From the NCBI GenBank assembly GCA_964351625.1, contig CAYGOV010000005.1:124001-188000 (forward strand): a DNA stretch of 64,000 nucleotides. Reading direction: 5' to 3'. Below, one piece after another: positions 56,101 to 62,910 of this stretch. The position numbers were made by a program, and so were the translations under genes. Under the pieces are notes generated by a model. That model worked only from the letters and a program-made list of their open reading frames with translations, had not been told where the DNA came from and searched no databases. The stretch is from Marinoscillum sp964351625 (GTDB lineage: Bacteria; Bacteroidota; Bacteroidia; Cytophagales; Cyclobacteriaceae). The stretch's first letter is position 1. Each line of letters starts with the position of its first letter.

Positions 56101-56498
56101 GCTACAGCAGCTTCTTTTACTTCAGTCTCCTTTTTGGTAATAGTAGAAGATCGAAGATTTGCAGAGGAAGATTTTACCATCTTGTCACCCAGAGACTTTT
56201 TATAAGCTTCTAAAGCAACTTTGCTGAACTCAGCGCTCTTACTTTCATTCAACTTATCATCTTCTCTATCAACCAATTGTGGAGAATAAACACGTGGTTG
56301 TGTGTTGACAGCAGATAAAGGATGCGTTACTTCGGTTGACTCTTGCTTCAAGGGTTTCTGAGTAGAATTTGAAAGAGTCTTAGTAAACTCGCGCTTAGCA
56401 GCCATTTCGTTCGGAGAAAGCTGTTGGGGTGTTTGAGCTTGAGAAAATTGAAAGAAGGAGAGAACTAGAAAGGTGACTAGGGTAAGTACACTTCGCAT
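44139..56498 (-). CDS. Giant modular LRR/FG-GAP surface protein with type IX secretion signal
   Basis: A 4119-residue protein, uninterrupted. Approximate layout: signal peptide (1-21, ends AQA); Gln/Lys/Ser-rich, coiled-coil-prone region (22-270); beta-helix-like region (300-690, GAVIKG); a CBM-like sandwich as seen in Bacteroidota GH16 enzymes (730-870); LRR block 1 (875-1385) and Ig-like domain; LRR block 2 (1486-1833) and Ig-like; LRR block 3 (1938-2140) and Ig-like; discoidin-like and fibronectin III-like domains (2255-2700); seven FG-GAP/VCBS calcium repeats (2710-3050, such as DFDGDGDDD and DYDNDGFLD) with an ASPIC/UnbV-like tail (3055-3150); LRR block 4 (3160-3453) and Ig-like; a short LRR block 5 (3563-3673) and Ig-like; Cna-B/SdrD-like and carboxypeptidase-regulatory-like domains (3785-4010); and a type A T9SS sorting domain (4040-4119, LYPNPTEDV to VKIGKK). 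It is probably a cell-surface adhesin or binding scaffold. The catalytic role, if any, is unknown. Confidence 0.92.
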   Translation of the reverse strand: MRSVLTLVTFLVLSFFQFSQAQTPQQLSPNEMAAKREFTKTLSNSTQKPLKQESTEVTHPLSAVNTQPRVYSPQLVDREDDKLNESKSAEFSKVALEAYKKSLGDKMVKSSSANLRSSTITKKETEVKEAAVAQSNNELRDIENLPIQDVLEIKEQLHQRNIEWQKRNLSNANAGLKPAKLETQSRILSKEETTSRLSAPKKGHLEKTFEQEIEVRRLQLQEYQELKRSQQMQNALKQTSSNRTTKITSSSGAERQTYLAPASRFTGSPLAEVPAGSIYDTLDVNGFPSIIIVDGGNGIGTNTFTTDYVYYLQGLCFVNEGQTLTINPGAVIKGMSGQNEPTMLIVAVGGTLVANGTALNPIIFTSEADFILPPASNFNLKANLDEFTTGTWGGVAILGDGPVNNSIFEIGILGDGLLPVDARLEYGGESILGNLGTELSYTSIRHTGEFNGVSGFGAQNSLTFGAVSNEAIVHHVEAIGSAGEAFAFYGGNVDASHLIALNAGFIAYDTDLGYTGKLQFIFGQGVGDRFGDHSAGPIELQVDAGAYVYNATFIGDGEFGLNTGVSFYNNAGGYYYNSVFQDLGIGANIEWNDDYVSSSYNLFSSGSLTINDNVFWNVSGGNYWSVSDNSSVPNFTGDPFLDGNVSGNRYEDPMLGVDHVPTNSPSLGFVHTGDNFFQVTDYAGAFDPLASAPWYAEWSFIADLAAVTSSVEPIESAPIPPARNPADVIAVFSDDYINNIGSINLNPDWGQTSIQSLVDIGGSTTMKLENFNYQGIDFGVDVQNVSTLDYLHLDMWTNNASVVQVFLISPGPAETAYSLPINPGTWQSYDIPLSEFAGVDLTNIIQMKFDEAGVADAPTIYLDNIYMYGIPGAAAIVDIDTADYMALVAMRDALGGDLLFNWTDDISPSLWPNVSFDINGKVTGLFLDQQNLFGDIPVELSTLDQLDFLSIGGNDITSFPEGMGNLDQLTQLYAWGNQLSSLPSDMFGMASLFNIDVSGNNLSAGSFNGIEVLAGTMIGLNLSSNPLFDIPSGIFSLTGLEYLALDDVQIFDIPTDIQFLTNLRTIQIGFNNISSFPVEINALTKLEGLHAYANQITNLPDFNNMRSLREIRMWNNAVSADVASFFMLDSLEVLDMYNNQLFGTLDGISGMSNVRGIYLAVNEISGGIPSDLGSLTELIEFRIHENLLDGTLSAGLFELPNIQYIELQYNGLVGNFPETTGTSSLYGLNLSNNQLEALSSGIGNFPSLENLNMQENNLTGVLPAELANNTFLKFITLGFNNFSGGIPTEWASLDSLQELYLTANMLDQPLPTELSALISLRNIAIDQNQIPGDIPPSWSALINLENIYIYDNLLTGLPDWSNIDVIGDFYAYNNYLEFDDFEALIQVPIGVLGIEPQLPGSGTFEIQAAGSEFTIDATVGGSSNHYTWFLDGQQLDVADTSRLTISGFNRSKAGTYTCDITNDSVSQISPLTLFSGERTYWISAPVTASDSVALVAIYLATNGEEWNDAENWLTAPVAMWEGVILENSRVTLLELGNKNLNGPIPPAIGNLSELSWLSLYNNNLGYLSGELFGLQKLHYLDLDNTGLTKLPPAINQLTLLDTLWIGGNPYQGKIPKELFDLVNLRLLGMYNTEFSGSIPNEISKLTQLGYLHLGQNLKMTGGLPDGISALTEMRYLNLSNNFTSGLEKIATMTNLQSLYLYDSPLAEKTLPNELSSLVNIERLGLSYADYSEGIPDVIWNFTRMKVFQMPLCNVNGPLPAGLANMDSLTFFNIRDNGITGGFPAGFDISMMEQLYIHNNSIDDISIIANATSLQQAFIYGNRLDFEDLAVIIPLIDNGAYIDARSMQPTNGEYTYVQIAAGTSTMLTMNLTTDEFTVIDWFNGNGDYMGSGTSLVLDSSLVSNPEGDMEYEAYAYHSEISNYTGVPLYSGLFDVQVVEPVSVQDSLALIAFYNAITNHDNIILPWLEEGPVENWTGVVAHGGQVRGLYLYGLEGTIPAGTIGALESLEGLSIVDGGLTGPIPDDIFSPVMSFFDLGRNAFTGSIPSTIGSAQNLQFVGLAGNQLTGSIPDVDLPNLYELYLDDNGLTGAIPASMVNGNFGGFSVDRNDLDDIPAGLYAAFSSSFYVNFEYNNFDYFDLANGLGNFVGADYTNGVQSVTRSITFTGDPNIGGEVTLRAERLDPDDQFTWFKLNKYSGSYNPTYDYLTTTGSDSTLTFFVNEDYDQTNYLVSVTNPNYKNGSYEFLSHYVAVDPFAKRYVTSITATEDSGFRNGSVNGAIGFPDSPPNGWEWDQLDNHWYSQVEAAGQLDTAKLFFEDNPIPINYIRLYGPYELSINTMTLRGSGGEELIIPLYTNIYYFDNQFTFPKTTFAVTQIDLAVSGGAIDAFEIGDTGGTGLSVPFLSDRYTDIGPDVIYVDIQYKGVADYIILERSADGTNFITLDTVAFTGWYADQVTQNQFYYRAKAVYESFGVSSEYSEVLFTGNCEPTLPANKIWSGISSAPDNPFGGLDSQRDDIYITSPYYAYFEISDISAGWYDQFFGFFEENGEIRQRCHRLLGRGFSYISEFDATYENDTLRIDWYDNVNGISGFSKFWVTGDQPVEVADLVIPYATQAYLIGSNRVELNWQGQNEQYIVQRSKGTSTQYVNVDTVSTNSYFDANSLDNSYYYYRVLSYNGERVSLPSNESNLVHKAALFEPVANSITNDITRTSYGGSWGDFDGDGDDDLYVTNAFEQPANFLYENTGNGTFKKIIGSIATSEEAFTRSASWGDYDNDGFLDLLVPTRDVAGDRIYHNTGSKSFEIGAPEVTTATDNIPSESGIWVDLDNDGFLDIVNSNGMVFTNNGSGGFTLTQRLENQYGILAELPILIWTVSNVDIDNDRDQDLYFTADAYNMLFLNDGTGQMSYVENTISNISLRSRGFTWADFNNDGNIDLLTGDRSPDLFGLYLNDGNLGFDYYSPDDFVTESSIPASSYSVGRGYSAADFDNDGNIDIIGMLNSRARIFYNNGNAEFRLLEVENQAFPQTSQFSHVSLADFNGDGAIDIFLPNQEFTGANYMYRNNGNSNNWLTIQLKGIESNRTGIGARVRVKSNNKWQSQTVRSLNGISSGNSLALEFGLGASALADSVEVLWPSGLITSAEDVTSKKVLSMVEIPQASGPTVNQSDSTALLAIYNKNGGANWTRKQGWLTGSPLGWEGVNFNSAGRVISLILNDNNLTDTIASQITTLSALQVLDLSGNNLKGPLPIALGNLTALVNLSLYDNQLDGTIPSSVGSLINLENLDLYNNKFFGELPKDLGKLVKIKQLEIHNNGFIGFVPAEIGTLKTLAVLRLDNNDFEGPLPVGLGGMTNLQVLYVNDNHFTESLPSDLGSLSKLLEFKAQNNEFFGALPTSLSNLKELQYVDISNNQFTGSIAPLSLAPYLYYFNANKNRFTVLPDLSKSIADSLLVRNNSLDFGAFELNDRLIKNNKLFLSPQDSLFEKVDSLQQVGSEIEIFYPVGGSFNSYKWLFNGTELLATDAILISASSLILTSPDTPNQGEYVLEITNSNYPGITLRTNAFNLKLSSLERDKRALLAFAAAVNKGAFPVTLNWSESSELTSAWDGVTVADNRVTELVLPAVIDTDLSDGDQSQIFDGDVPLSFADLSGLVTLNLKDHFLRSFPNISNWPSIGAVNISNNRLAFKDIIPNVKLGSKITYIPQRRYDVTTYDTVQAGDDKIVRINMSGTGLAYQWYFGSYIPGQPFNNNVSVIEGANSRVYQIENVDYSKMGTYRVEITHPSVPGLTISSRNKNILAKTDVFGTVYADGSNTLLDDGEVILYRKTPTGPFVAEDTTSIDGGGEYAFTDVVLGDFLALVNPNRVAFPNTINTYYEKAEFFSDATTIVVRNRVEGIDIEMIFYEEPTIVPTGANFDGLLESDFADDGNQDEEGSGRIESRRKVKKAACSMRRFVRAGRTEEDIYELYAYVESDDEGRFNFEGIEEGKYRLNIEYPGIPMDPNAEIEFIVGGDKENQKFTLLATITENGIQVEAEEVLYSLKPYIKDIKLYPNPTEDVMRADFLVYRKLDNLRMEVLDVRGVKLFEEELDHRMGLHSTKVDLTSYNSGVYFMVFTDEAGTFRQQVKIGKK

Positions 56499-56507
56499 GA
56501 TAAAAGA

Positions 56508-56523
56508 GGGTTAAATTCAACCC
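56508..56523. promoter_or_regulatory. Near-perfect palindrome just before the giant gene start
   Basis: GGGTTAAATTCAACCC: 5-bp arms GGGTT / AACCC around a 6-nt centre that is itself almost symmetric. It ends 9 bp before the ATG of the giant gene, in its 5' leader, and could be an operator or an mRNA hairpin that limits translation. Confidence 0.4.
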
Positions 56524-56566
56524 CTAAGTACCTCAATAATTAGCAGAATCACAATCCCCTTTTCAT

Positions 56567-56605
56567 GGTATTTTACCAAGAATTATTTAAAATATTTCTT
56601 GGTAA
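56567..56605. promoter_or_regulatory. Large dyad upstream of the giant gene
   Basis: TTACCAAGAA (56573-56582) and its perfect complement TTCTTGGTAA (56596-56605) are separated by 13 nt. Next to it, GGTA-TTT-TACC (56567-56577) adds two more half-sites that overlap the first arm. The arm centres are about 23 bp apart, two helical turns, which suits a dimeric or tetrameric regulator. No T-run follows on either strand, so it is not a terminator. It lies 75-107 bp before the giant gene start. Confidence 0.5.
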
Positions 56606-56643
56606 CGAAATATTAAACAGTCACACATATTGGTTAGATATAC

Positions 56644-56670
56644 TTAAAAAGTTTAGACTAAACTTTTTAA
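56644..56670 (-). terminator. Likely terminator of the glucan operon
   Basis: A perfect 12-bp stem (TTAAAAAGTTTA / TAAACTTTTTAA) with a 3-nt loop lies 30 bp after the phosphorylase stop codon. It is A/T-rich, with the T-run inside the 3' arm, so it may be of moderate strength. Confidence 0.6.
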
Positions 56671-56699
56671 TCCTTGCTTTGGAACAATATCAAACTTAA

Positions 56700-59600
56700 T
56701 TAAACACCAATTTCCAAAGATTTTATTTTCCCAGTTCTTTGTAAGATTTCCTTAGAAACCCTTTTTTCCAAAACATTATTCGTTATTTGTTCAATACTTC
56801 CATCTGAAAATTGAATAGAAATATAACGTTTACTCCTCTTTTTGTAAACTATAGGGGTTTGACAATAAGTGAATGCCAAAGAGTTTTCTTCTAATTGAAT
56901 GACTTGCTTTTCCCCAGCAATATCAAAATATTCGAATGCTGATTGCCCTTTCAAAAACTCTAGTTCATTGAGGAATGTTGGATTAAAATTTAAGCATCCG
57001 CCCTGCACGCTTACGCCCAGCTCAGCCCAACGATTGATTACATCTTCTTTCACTTGACCGGTCATTCCTGGTTGCTGAGCACCTTTACCCATCGGAGTAT
57101 GGGAATATGGGTCAGTAGGGATCGCCCCGTAAAGTTCTGGCGTCTTATTGATACCGATACCTGCACGAATTTCATAGTAGTGATCTACTAGTCTACCAAA
57201 AATAGTTTTATGCTTATCCATATCTACTTCAGACAATAACTCCTGAACAGACAACAAAAGCTTAGATACCATATGCCAATAAATACTCCCCAATCCTTCA
57301 TAACCGAAAAAGGTACCCGATCTTCCTGTGTAGGCTTTATGATTAAATACCTGTTCAAAAACAGCTAACAATGGTGCTCGATCACTTGCATGAGATCCAA
57401 ATTGATCTTTAGCTAAAACTTGGTCTAAAGCATTATTGAGATCCTCAGCATTATGGAAAGATCCATTGAAATGTAGTTCTCCATCGGTATCTTCTGATAA
57501 AATGGAATGATCACTTTCAGCGAGCAATTGATTTACCAAAGAAAGTGCTTTAAGCTCCTTTGTAGGTAAAGTATTTTTCTCCCAAAATCCAGTCAATTCT
57601 CTATTTGGATAAAGCATATAGCTGTACTGATCCTCCCTATAGATATCGCTGACCTTCAAAGCATCTAATAATTGCGCTCCTTCTACTGGAGTAAGTAAAC
57701 CTGAGTTGAGAACTGCGACTTGACCTTCTAGCATTTCATAGAGATAGGAAATACTAATTTGGTCTTTTTCAAAATTGCCAATATTGTAACTATGAAACAG
57801 TTGGTCTTCCCTCCTGTTATTTTTGATAGTTGCTTCAATATAATCATTACTCAAATTGAGCATAGAGAACAATTCGTCCTTTTCTATTTCGACATATTCA
57901 CCAAAAGTGCCGCTATATACCGCAGTTCGGTATTCTTCACCTAAACTTCCAAGAGCATCGACAAAAGTTTTCCTGTCAGCAGACGAGAATCCTACTGATA
58001 ATGATTTCTGAAATTTCGAAAGGGTTTGATTAATCCCTTTGAAAAGGACAGCAAGAGCTCCATTCAATGAAATGAGTTCACTACAATCTTCTATTAATTT
58101 TTTATAAACTGAAATAAATCTTCTAAGGTGACAGACGGTCACCACAGACAGTCCATTTCCTACGAGAGCATTGTTCGCATCATTCCACTCTGGTCGTTGA
58201 GTATTTAACCAAATACCTCCATCTGGGATGAAATTGTACATTTTGGTTAAAAACGAAACAAGTAGTTTCTCTTGTAAGCTCGACTTTAGGATTGCGCCGC
58301 TCTCTTTAAAAACCAGCTTCCCGTCATTCCCTAAAGATAAAATTCGTCCATGTACTATCTTTTCCTGATCGTCATCAAAATCTATGGTATCATTTGGATG
58401 AGCATAAGTCTCCTGGTATGACTTGATCCTATAAGGTACATTGGCATAAACAAAACTCTTCTCGTCAAGCAATTTTGCAATAGCTTGTTGGTCATAATCG
58501 AAGGCTACTTCCAATAACCTTGTGAGATATATGATCTGATGATCACCCCAATATCCAATGTATGACCATGGATCTTCAGGCTCTATGACTTCCCAATCCA
58601 CACCATCTCTTGTAATACGGTAAGGATTGTACCCATCTATGGTGCTTGCATTCACAAACTTCACAATCATGGATAAAATAAACTCTGGATAGGAAAGTGC
58701 CAATGCTTCCCAATTTTGGAAAATATCTCTCCAGTTCCCTTGATAAGTTCTATTTGGTGTACCATCTGACTTTGCGGTGAGAATGGAAAACTTGTTCCAA
58801 GGTCTACTTGGATCACCATGCCTTCTACTGAATGTCAACGGTAGATATTCGTAGGCAAGTCTTTGGAGATCAGTGTCTTTAGTCTCGCTAGCAACTGCTA
58901 GCATGTGAGTTAGCGAACAAGTCTTCCCCAACTTTGAGATAAAGCCCTTCGAGCGCTCGGTAACATCCTTATTCATAGCATTGAGATAGGTCTCAAAATC
59001 TGCTACATCTATGTCATAGTTTTCTTCAAAAAGTCCACCACGCATGATATTGAACAGGACATTTGAGTAGTGGCGACCTGTTGTCAATTGATCATTGGTA
59101 CATTGTAGTCCATCTGCACTACCGACAAGCTTAGTCAAACGCTCTGCTCCCCTAACTATATCTGCTTTCACCTTGTAAAACAGGTCTGATATTGATAACT
59201 CAATTTGATTTTGGATCGCTTTGCAATCTTCTATCCCTTGTTTCAATTCTGCTACGATCAACCATTGCGCTTGTTTATTAGGTTGAATATCGAGCTGGGA
59301 ATGAATGAAATAAGCCCCGGGTTGCGCTTTGACATCAGTCTCCGTTTGAACTGCTCTCCCATTCCGGAAAGCTTGGATCTGTAAATTCGACAACAAATAA
59401 TCCTGAACTGGAATACCTGCAGACCAAACAGAAGTAGTCATTAAGGCTTCGCTCGGAATGGCCCTATCAACAATCATGGAGGACAAAGAGAATGTTGCTA
59501 AAGAAGAACCTTCATTGCGTTCATTTCTCTTGTAGGCATTTACAAGATTGCTTCTATTATTTTGTAAAGCACTGTCTATCCCATAAGGCATGATATTTTG

Positions 59601-60143
59601 TATACCATCTAGCAAGTCATAGCTGATTTGACCTTTAGATAAGTTCTTAATCGTGCTCTGCTTTACAAAACCAAAGGCATTGGAAAATGACCATCGATAG
59701 TTGAATACAGATTCAAGATCATGGTTGATCTCTTCAAAAATAATTTGATCGCCAGTGGTGCTTTTATAGAGATTTCGACTTATTGCGTAAACCCCCTCCA
59801 ACCGCTCAGAAAAAGGCTCCCAAAGGAAAACGCGATCTGCTTTCTTTACACGAACTATACTTTTACTCCCTGTCGTTTCAAATGACTTAGCAAGATTATC
59901 ATCTGTATCATAGGGAAACAATGCATTGTTTTCATCCTTCCTGCCTGCTGAAAGTCCTCCTGAACTAGATATAAATAGCCAATGATCGTACGGACTCACC
60001 AAAGTCATGAAGAACCAAGGCATCTTGTCATAATTTTCGATACAATAGAATTTCTCCCCATCCACCTCAACAAAACCTCCCTTGATTTCTTCTTCAGAAG
60101 TATTCATCTTGATGCTACCTAAGTAAGTATCCACTTTTGTCAT
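56700..60143 (-). CDS. Glucan phosphorylase of the GH94/GH149/GH161 group (probable beta-1,3-glucan phosphorylase)
   Basis: A 1147-residue protein without a signal peptide, so cytosolic; an alternative ATG is at 60107 (MNTSEEEIKGG), which also fits. It has an N-terminal beta-sandwich, then a helical (alpha/alpha)6 domain with the GH94-like blocks TYQGNWRDIFQNWEALALSYP and RPEWNDANNALVGNG. Asp655 in W-N-D is the likely catalytic acid. The length, much above cellobiose phosphorylase (about 800), fits GH149 or GH161, whose known members phosphorolyse beta-1,3-glucans to glucose 1-phosphate. The neighbouring GH16 and GH30 genes support that substrate. The exact family cannot be decided by eye. 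It is last in the operon, 10 bp after the GH30 gene. Confidence 0.8.
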   Translation of the reverse strand: MTKVDTYLGSIKMNTSEEEIKGGFVEVDGEKFYCIENYDKMPWFFMTLVSPYDHWLFISSSGGLSAGRKDENNALFPYDTDDNLAKSFETTGSKSIVRVKKADRVFLWEPFSERLEGVYAISRNLYKSTTGDQIIFEEINHDLESVFNYRWSFSNAFGFVKQSTIKNLSKGQISYDLLDGIQNIMPYGIDSALQNNRSNLVNAYKRNERNEGSSLATFSLSSMIVDRAIPSEALMTTSVWSAGIPVQDYLLSNLQIQAFRNGRAVQTETDVKAQPGAYFIHSQLDIQPNKQAQWLIVAELKQGIEDCKAIQNQIELSISDLFYKVKADIVRGAERLTKLVGSADGLQCTNDQLTTGRHYSNVLFNIMRGGLFEENYDIDVADFETYLNAMNKDVTERSKGFISKLGKTCSLTHMLAVASETKDTDLQRLAYEYLPLTFSRRHGDPSRPWNKFSILTAKSDGTPNRTYQGNWRDIFQNWEALALSYPEFILSMIVKFVNASTIDGYNPYRITRDGVDWEVIEPEDPWSYIGYWGDHQIIYLTRLLEVAFDYDQQAIAKLLDEKSFVYANVPYRIKSYQETYAHPNDTIDFDDDQEKIVHGRILSLGNDGKLVFKESGAILKSSLQEKLLVSFLTKMYNFIPDGGIWLNTQRPEWNDANNALVGNGLSVVTVCHLRRFISVYKKLIEDCSELISLNGALAVLFKGINQTLSKFQKSLSVGFSSADRKTFVDALGSLGEEYRTAVYSGTFGEYVEIEKDELFSMLNLSNDYIEATIKNNRREDQLFHSYNIGNFEKDQISISYLYEMLEGQVAVLNSGLLTPVEGAQLLDALKVSDIYREDQYSYMLYPNRELTGFWEKNTLPTKELKALSLVNQLLAESDHSILSEDTDGELHFNGSFHNAEDLNNALDQVLAKDQFGSHASDRAPLLAVFEQVFNHKAYTGRSGTFFGYEGLGSIYWHMVSKLLLSVQELLSEVDMDKHKTIFGRLVDHYYEIRAGIGINKTPELYGAIPTDPYSHTPMGKGAQQPGMTGQVKEDVINRWAELGVSVQGGCLNFNPTFLNELEFLKGQSAFEYFDIAGEKQVIQLEENSLAFTYCQTPIVYKKRSKRYISIQFSDGSIEQITNNVLEKRVSKEILQRTGKIKSLEIGV

Positions 60144-60153
60144 TGTATAAAGT

Positions 60154-61647
60154 CTAGTCTCTTTTTGGAATCACTATTGTTTGCAAGGCTTGTGCAGATA
60201 TATGAAATCTGGAACTATTTTCACCCAAATTAAAAGAAATTTCTTTGCCCTTCTCAGACATATTTAAAATTATCAAGATAATAGAACCATCTTCATTTTG
60301 AACTGCAGTTGTCATCAGCTCTTCATCACTATTGGACCAGCCAATTCGAACAGCATTGGGTCGGATATACCTGCTAAAATGTGAAAGCGTATAAAACAGA
60401 GGGGTAAAATAAACTTCATCCTTTTCCGGATCAACGATGACTGGTGCGATGCACCAATTACTTGCCCAATTGGGTCCACCCTTTTTATCCAAAACCATAT
60501 TCCAATCTACCCAGCCTTCTACCCAATTGTTCATACAGCCGATGATATCCCTAGCGTATCTGTACACTGGCACATACTTGGGATGATCCTTTTTATCTTC
60601 CTCAGGCGCCCAATCCCAACCCCAATCGGTTGCTTCCTTTTTCCAATACCAGTCATCTTCCTGCCAATGTGGAACCTCTGCATCGACGCACCCTTCAGTA
60701 TGAATGATATGTTTCTCTGGCGCTAACTCATGTGTGAAGTTCAAAGATTCTCCCAACCAATCAATAGTGCTGGTATACCAATGCACCGCCGTACCATAGA
60801 GATAAGGTGAGAGCTCCTTATCATTGAGTAACACCTCTGCCCACTCCTCAAGTTCTTCACCTCTGTTTTGATCATAAGCAAGGATTTTCACATCCATGTT
60901 ACTTTCATGGAGTTTTGGCCCTAGATAATTTTTCACAAAGTCTGCCGTCTCCTCAGGAGTGTAATGCATACTTTCCCAATTGCTATCATTTCCGAGAGGT
61001 TCATTCTCAACTGTAAGTGCCCAAATAGGAATACCTTCATTAGCGTAGGCTTTAATGTATTTCTCGAAATAGAGTGACCAACTTTCGTAATACTTCGGCA
61101 ACAGCTTTCCACCTTTCCAATCATTGTTGTCTTTCATCCAAGGCGGAGCTGTCCAAGGGGACGCAATAATTTTAAAACCTTCAGAAGATATTTTCTGAGC
61201 ATCCTTGATCATAGGGATCAGATCGTCACGATCCTCATCAATAGAAAAAGACTCCAAAGCTGTATCTCCAGGAATGGAAGCATAAGAATAGTTGGAAAGT
61301 GAAAAGTCACAACTATTGATATGCGTACGAGTTAGGCTGTATTTGGCACCCTTATCCCCAAAATATGCTTCTAAAATTAGTGCACGTTTTTCGTCACTTA
61401 ATTGATTCAGCAAGTAAGCAGAAGACTCAGTGAAAGCTCCACCAAAACCCGTGATTTGTTGAAATTTTTGATCGGGGTAAATAGTAATCATCGCGGAAGC
61501 TTCACCCTCAGATTTAGCTTCGATTTTGGTGAGAGCATTGCCAGCTGCAGAAGTTTCATAGATCTCCAATGCAAGCTCTTTTTTCATAGAGCAAGAGAAT
61601 ATCGCAATTGCTAAAAATGCTGCAGATAAAAGATCAGTATACTTCAT
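60154..61647 (-). CDS. GH30-family glycoside hydrolase lipoprotein
   Basis: A 497-residue lipoprotein (MKYTDLLSAAFLAIAIFSC, lipid Cys19). It is a GH30 TIM barrel with an associated beta-domain: substrate/entry motif FGGAFTESSAYLLNQL, the acid/base Glu216 in ALTVENEPLG and the nucleophile Glu318 in IIHTEGCVD. GH30 includes glucosylceramidases, beta-1,6-glucanases and beta-glucosidases. Next to a GH16 and a glucan phosphorylase, removal of beta-1,6 branches of laminarin or exo-cleavage is likely. It sits 6 bp after the GH16 gene and 10 bp before the phosphorylase gene. Confidence 0.92.
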   Translation of the reverse strand: MKYTDLLSAAFLAIAIFSCSMKKELALEIYETSAAGNALTKIEAKSEGEASAMITIYPDQKFQQITGFGGAFTESSAYLLNQLSDEKRALILEAYFGDKGAKYSLTRTHINSCDFSLSNYSYASIPGDTALESFSIDEDRDDLIPMIKDAQKISSEGFKIIASPWTAPPWMKDNNDWKGGKLLPKYYESWSLYFEKYIKAYANEGIPIWALTVENEPLGNDSNWESMHYTPEETADFVKNYLGPKLHESNMDVKILAYDQNRGEELEEWAEVLLNDKELSPYLYGTAVHWYTSTIDWLGESLNFTHELAPEKHIIHTEGCVDAEVPHWQEDDWYWKKEATDWGWDWAPEEDKKDHPKYVPVYRYARDIIGCMNNWVEGWVDWNMVLDKKGGPNWASNWCIAPVIVDPEKDEVYFTPLFYTLSHFSRYIRPNAVRIGWSNSDEELMTTAVQNEDGSIILIILNMSEKGKEISFNLGENSSRFHISAQALQTIVIPKRD

Positions 61648-61653
61648 GGGAGG

Positions 61654-62907
61654 CTATTTCAATTCGTAAACCCTCACATAATCTATAATGAATTGCTGCG
61701 AGGTAATAGACTCATCTAATCCCTTAGCGCCGCCCCATCCGCCACCCATGGCTAGATTTAGGATGATGTTTTGAGGTTTATTGAAAGGCCATTCGCGTTC
61801 ATTGGCATTCTTATCATAGGTGTAATAAACTTCATCATCTACAAGACCCAATATCTCAGTCGGTGACCAAATTACTGCATAAGTGTGAAATTGCTCAGTG
61901 ATGTTTTCAACCTCGCGTGTACTACTGATCTGATTTTCAATCTTAAAATAATAAGCCGGAGTGTGCACGGTAGCATGGGCAATTCCAGTGTCAGATGTGC
62001 TGTCCATCTCATAGCCAACAGTTTCAAGGATATCTATCTCACCACTGTATGGCCAGCTCTTTTCATCTACATAGCTATCGCCAAGGGTCCATCCAGCAGC
62101 CCAGTTTCCACGTTCCTTTGGCACTTTCGCGCGGAACTCTATTTTTCCATACAAAAAGCTCTCTTTACCGCGAGTGGTCAGTCTAGCTGATGTCCAAGGA
62201 CTTCCTAGATCATCTTTCCTCGCTTCGATTATTAGCATACCAGAATCAATTCTCGCATTTTCCTCACGAGAGTCTGTATAATACTGAAGCTCATTATTAC
62301 CCCAGCCCCAATCACCAATATCAAATGTCCACTTAGTCGTATCCAAAGTTTCACCATCAAACTCATCAGACCAAACGACGGACCAATCCTTGCCGTCCAC
62401 AGACTGTTCAAAAACCATCGGACTAGCCTTATGAAGTTTCATCAGAGTAAACACCAACTTGCTAATACTAACCGATCCATTCTCGACATGCAGTTTTATT
62501 GGATGCTCACCTTTGGCAAATGGAGCTCCCTCAACTGTCAGCAGATTGGTGCCTTCTTTTAGTTTCCTATTGCCAGTCACGTTGTATGTTCGCCCTTCGG
62601 TGTTGTTGTAATAATCTTCCAACCACAAAATAGTCCCCTCTTCGAGAGCTGTGACAAAAAACTCGAGCCTATATCTGCCAGATTGTGGGAATTCCGCTTG
62701 GTATGTCAACCAACCTTCTTTCAACAATAGCTTGGAAGATTCTGAAGATTCAATTGGCATGCTTGCTTCTATATATTCAGAAGCATTTAAGACCAACGTG
62801 CTTGTAGAAGCAACTACATTATTTTCAGATGCTCTATCCTCTTTTTTGGATTCACATGAACTAAGTAAGAATATTACAACTCCTACTAAATATAGATTCT
62901 TAAACAT
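61654..62907 (-). CDS. GH16 endo-beta-glucanase lipoprotein (laminarinase-like)
   Basis: A 417-residue lipoprotein (MFKNLYLVGVVIFLLSSC, lipid Cys18). Residues about 40-150 form a beta-sandwich like carbohydrate-binding modules; the GH16 domain follows (about 170-417: WSDEFDGETLDTTKW). The catalytic motif E-I-D-I-L-E has nucleophile Glu290, Asp292 and acid/base Glu295, with the extra Leu that marks the laminarinase/beta-1,3-glucanase type (as opposed to E-x-D-x-E). It should cut beta-1,3-glucans outside the cell. It lies 3 bp after the MFS gene and 6 bp before the GH30 gene. Confidence 0.94.
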   Translation of the reverse strand: MFKNLYLVGVVIFLLSSCESKKEDRASENNVVASTSTLVLNASEYIEASMPIESSESSKLLLKEGWLTYQAEFPQSGRYRLEFFVTALEEGTILWLEDYYNNTEGRTYNVTGNRKLKEGTNLLTVEGAPFAKGEHPIKLHVENGSVSISKLVFTLMKLHKASPMVFEQSVDGKDWSVVWSDEFDGETLDTTKWTFDIGDWGWGNNELQYYTDSREENARIDSGMLIIEARKDDLGSPWTSARLTTRGKESFLYGKIEFRAKVPKERGNWAAGWTLGDSYVDEKSWPYSGEIDILETVGYEMDSTSDTGIAHATVHTPAYYFKIENQISSTREVENITEQFHTYAVIWSPTEILGLVDDEVYYTYDKNANEREWPFNKPQNIILNLAMGGGWGGAKGLDESITSQQFIIDYVRVYELK

Positions 62908-62910
62908 TGA

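Noticed and set aside
44139..56498. The repeated LRR DNA as a tandem DNA repeat or a CRISPR-like array
   Set aside because: The repeats are at protein level with diverged codons; no identical direct repeats with regular spacers are visible.
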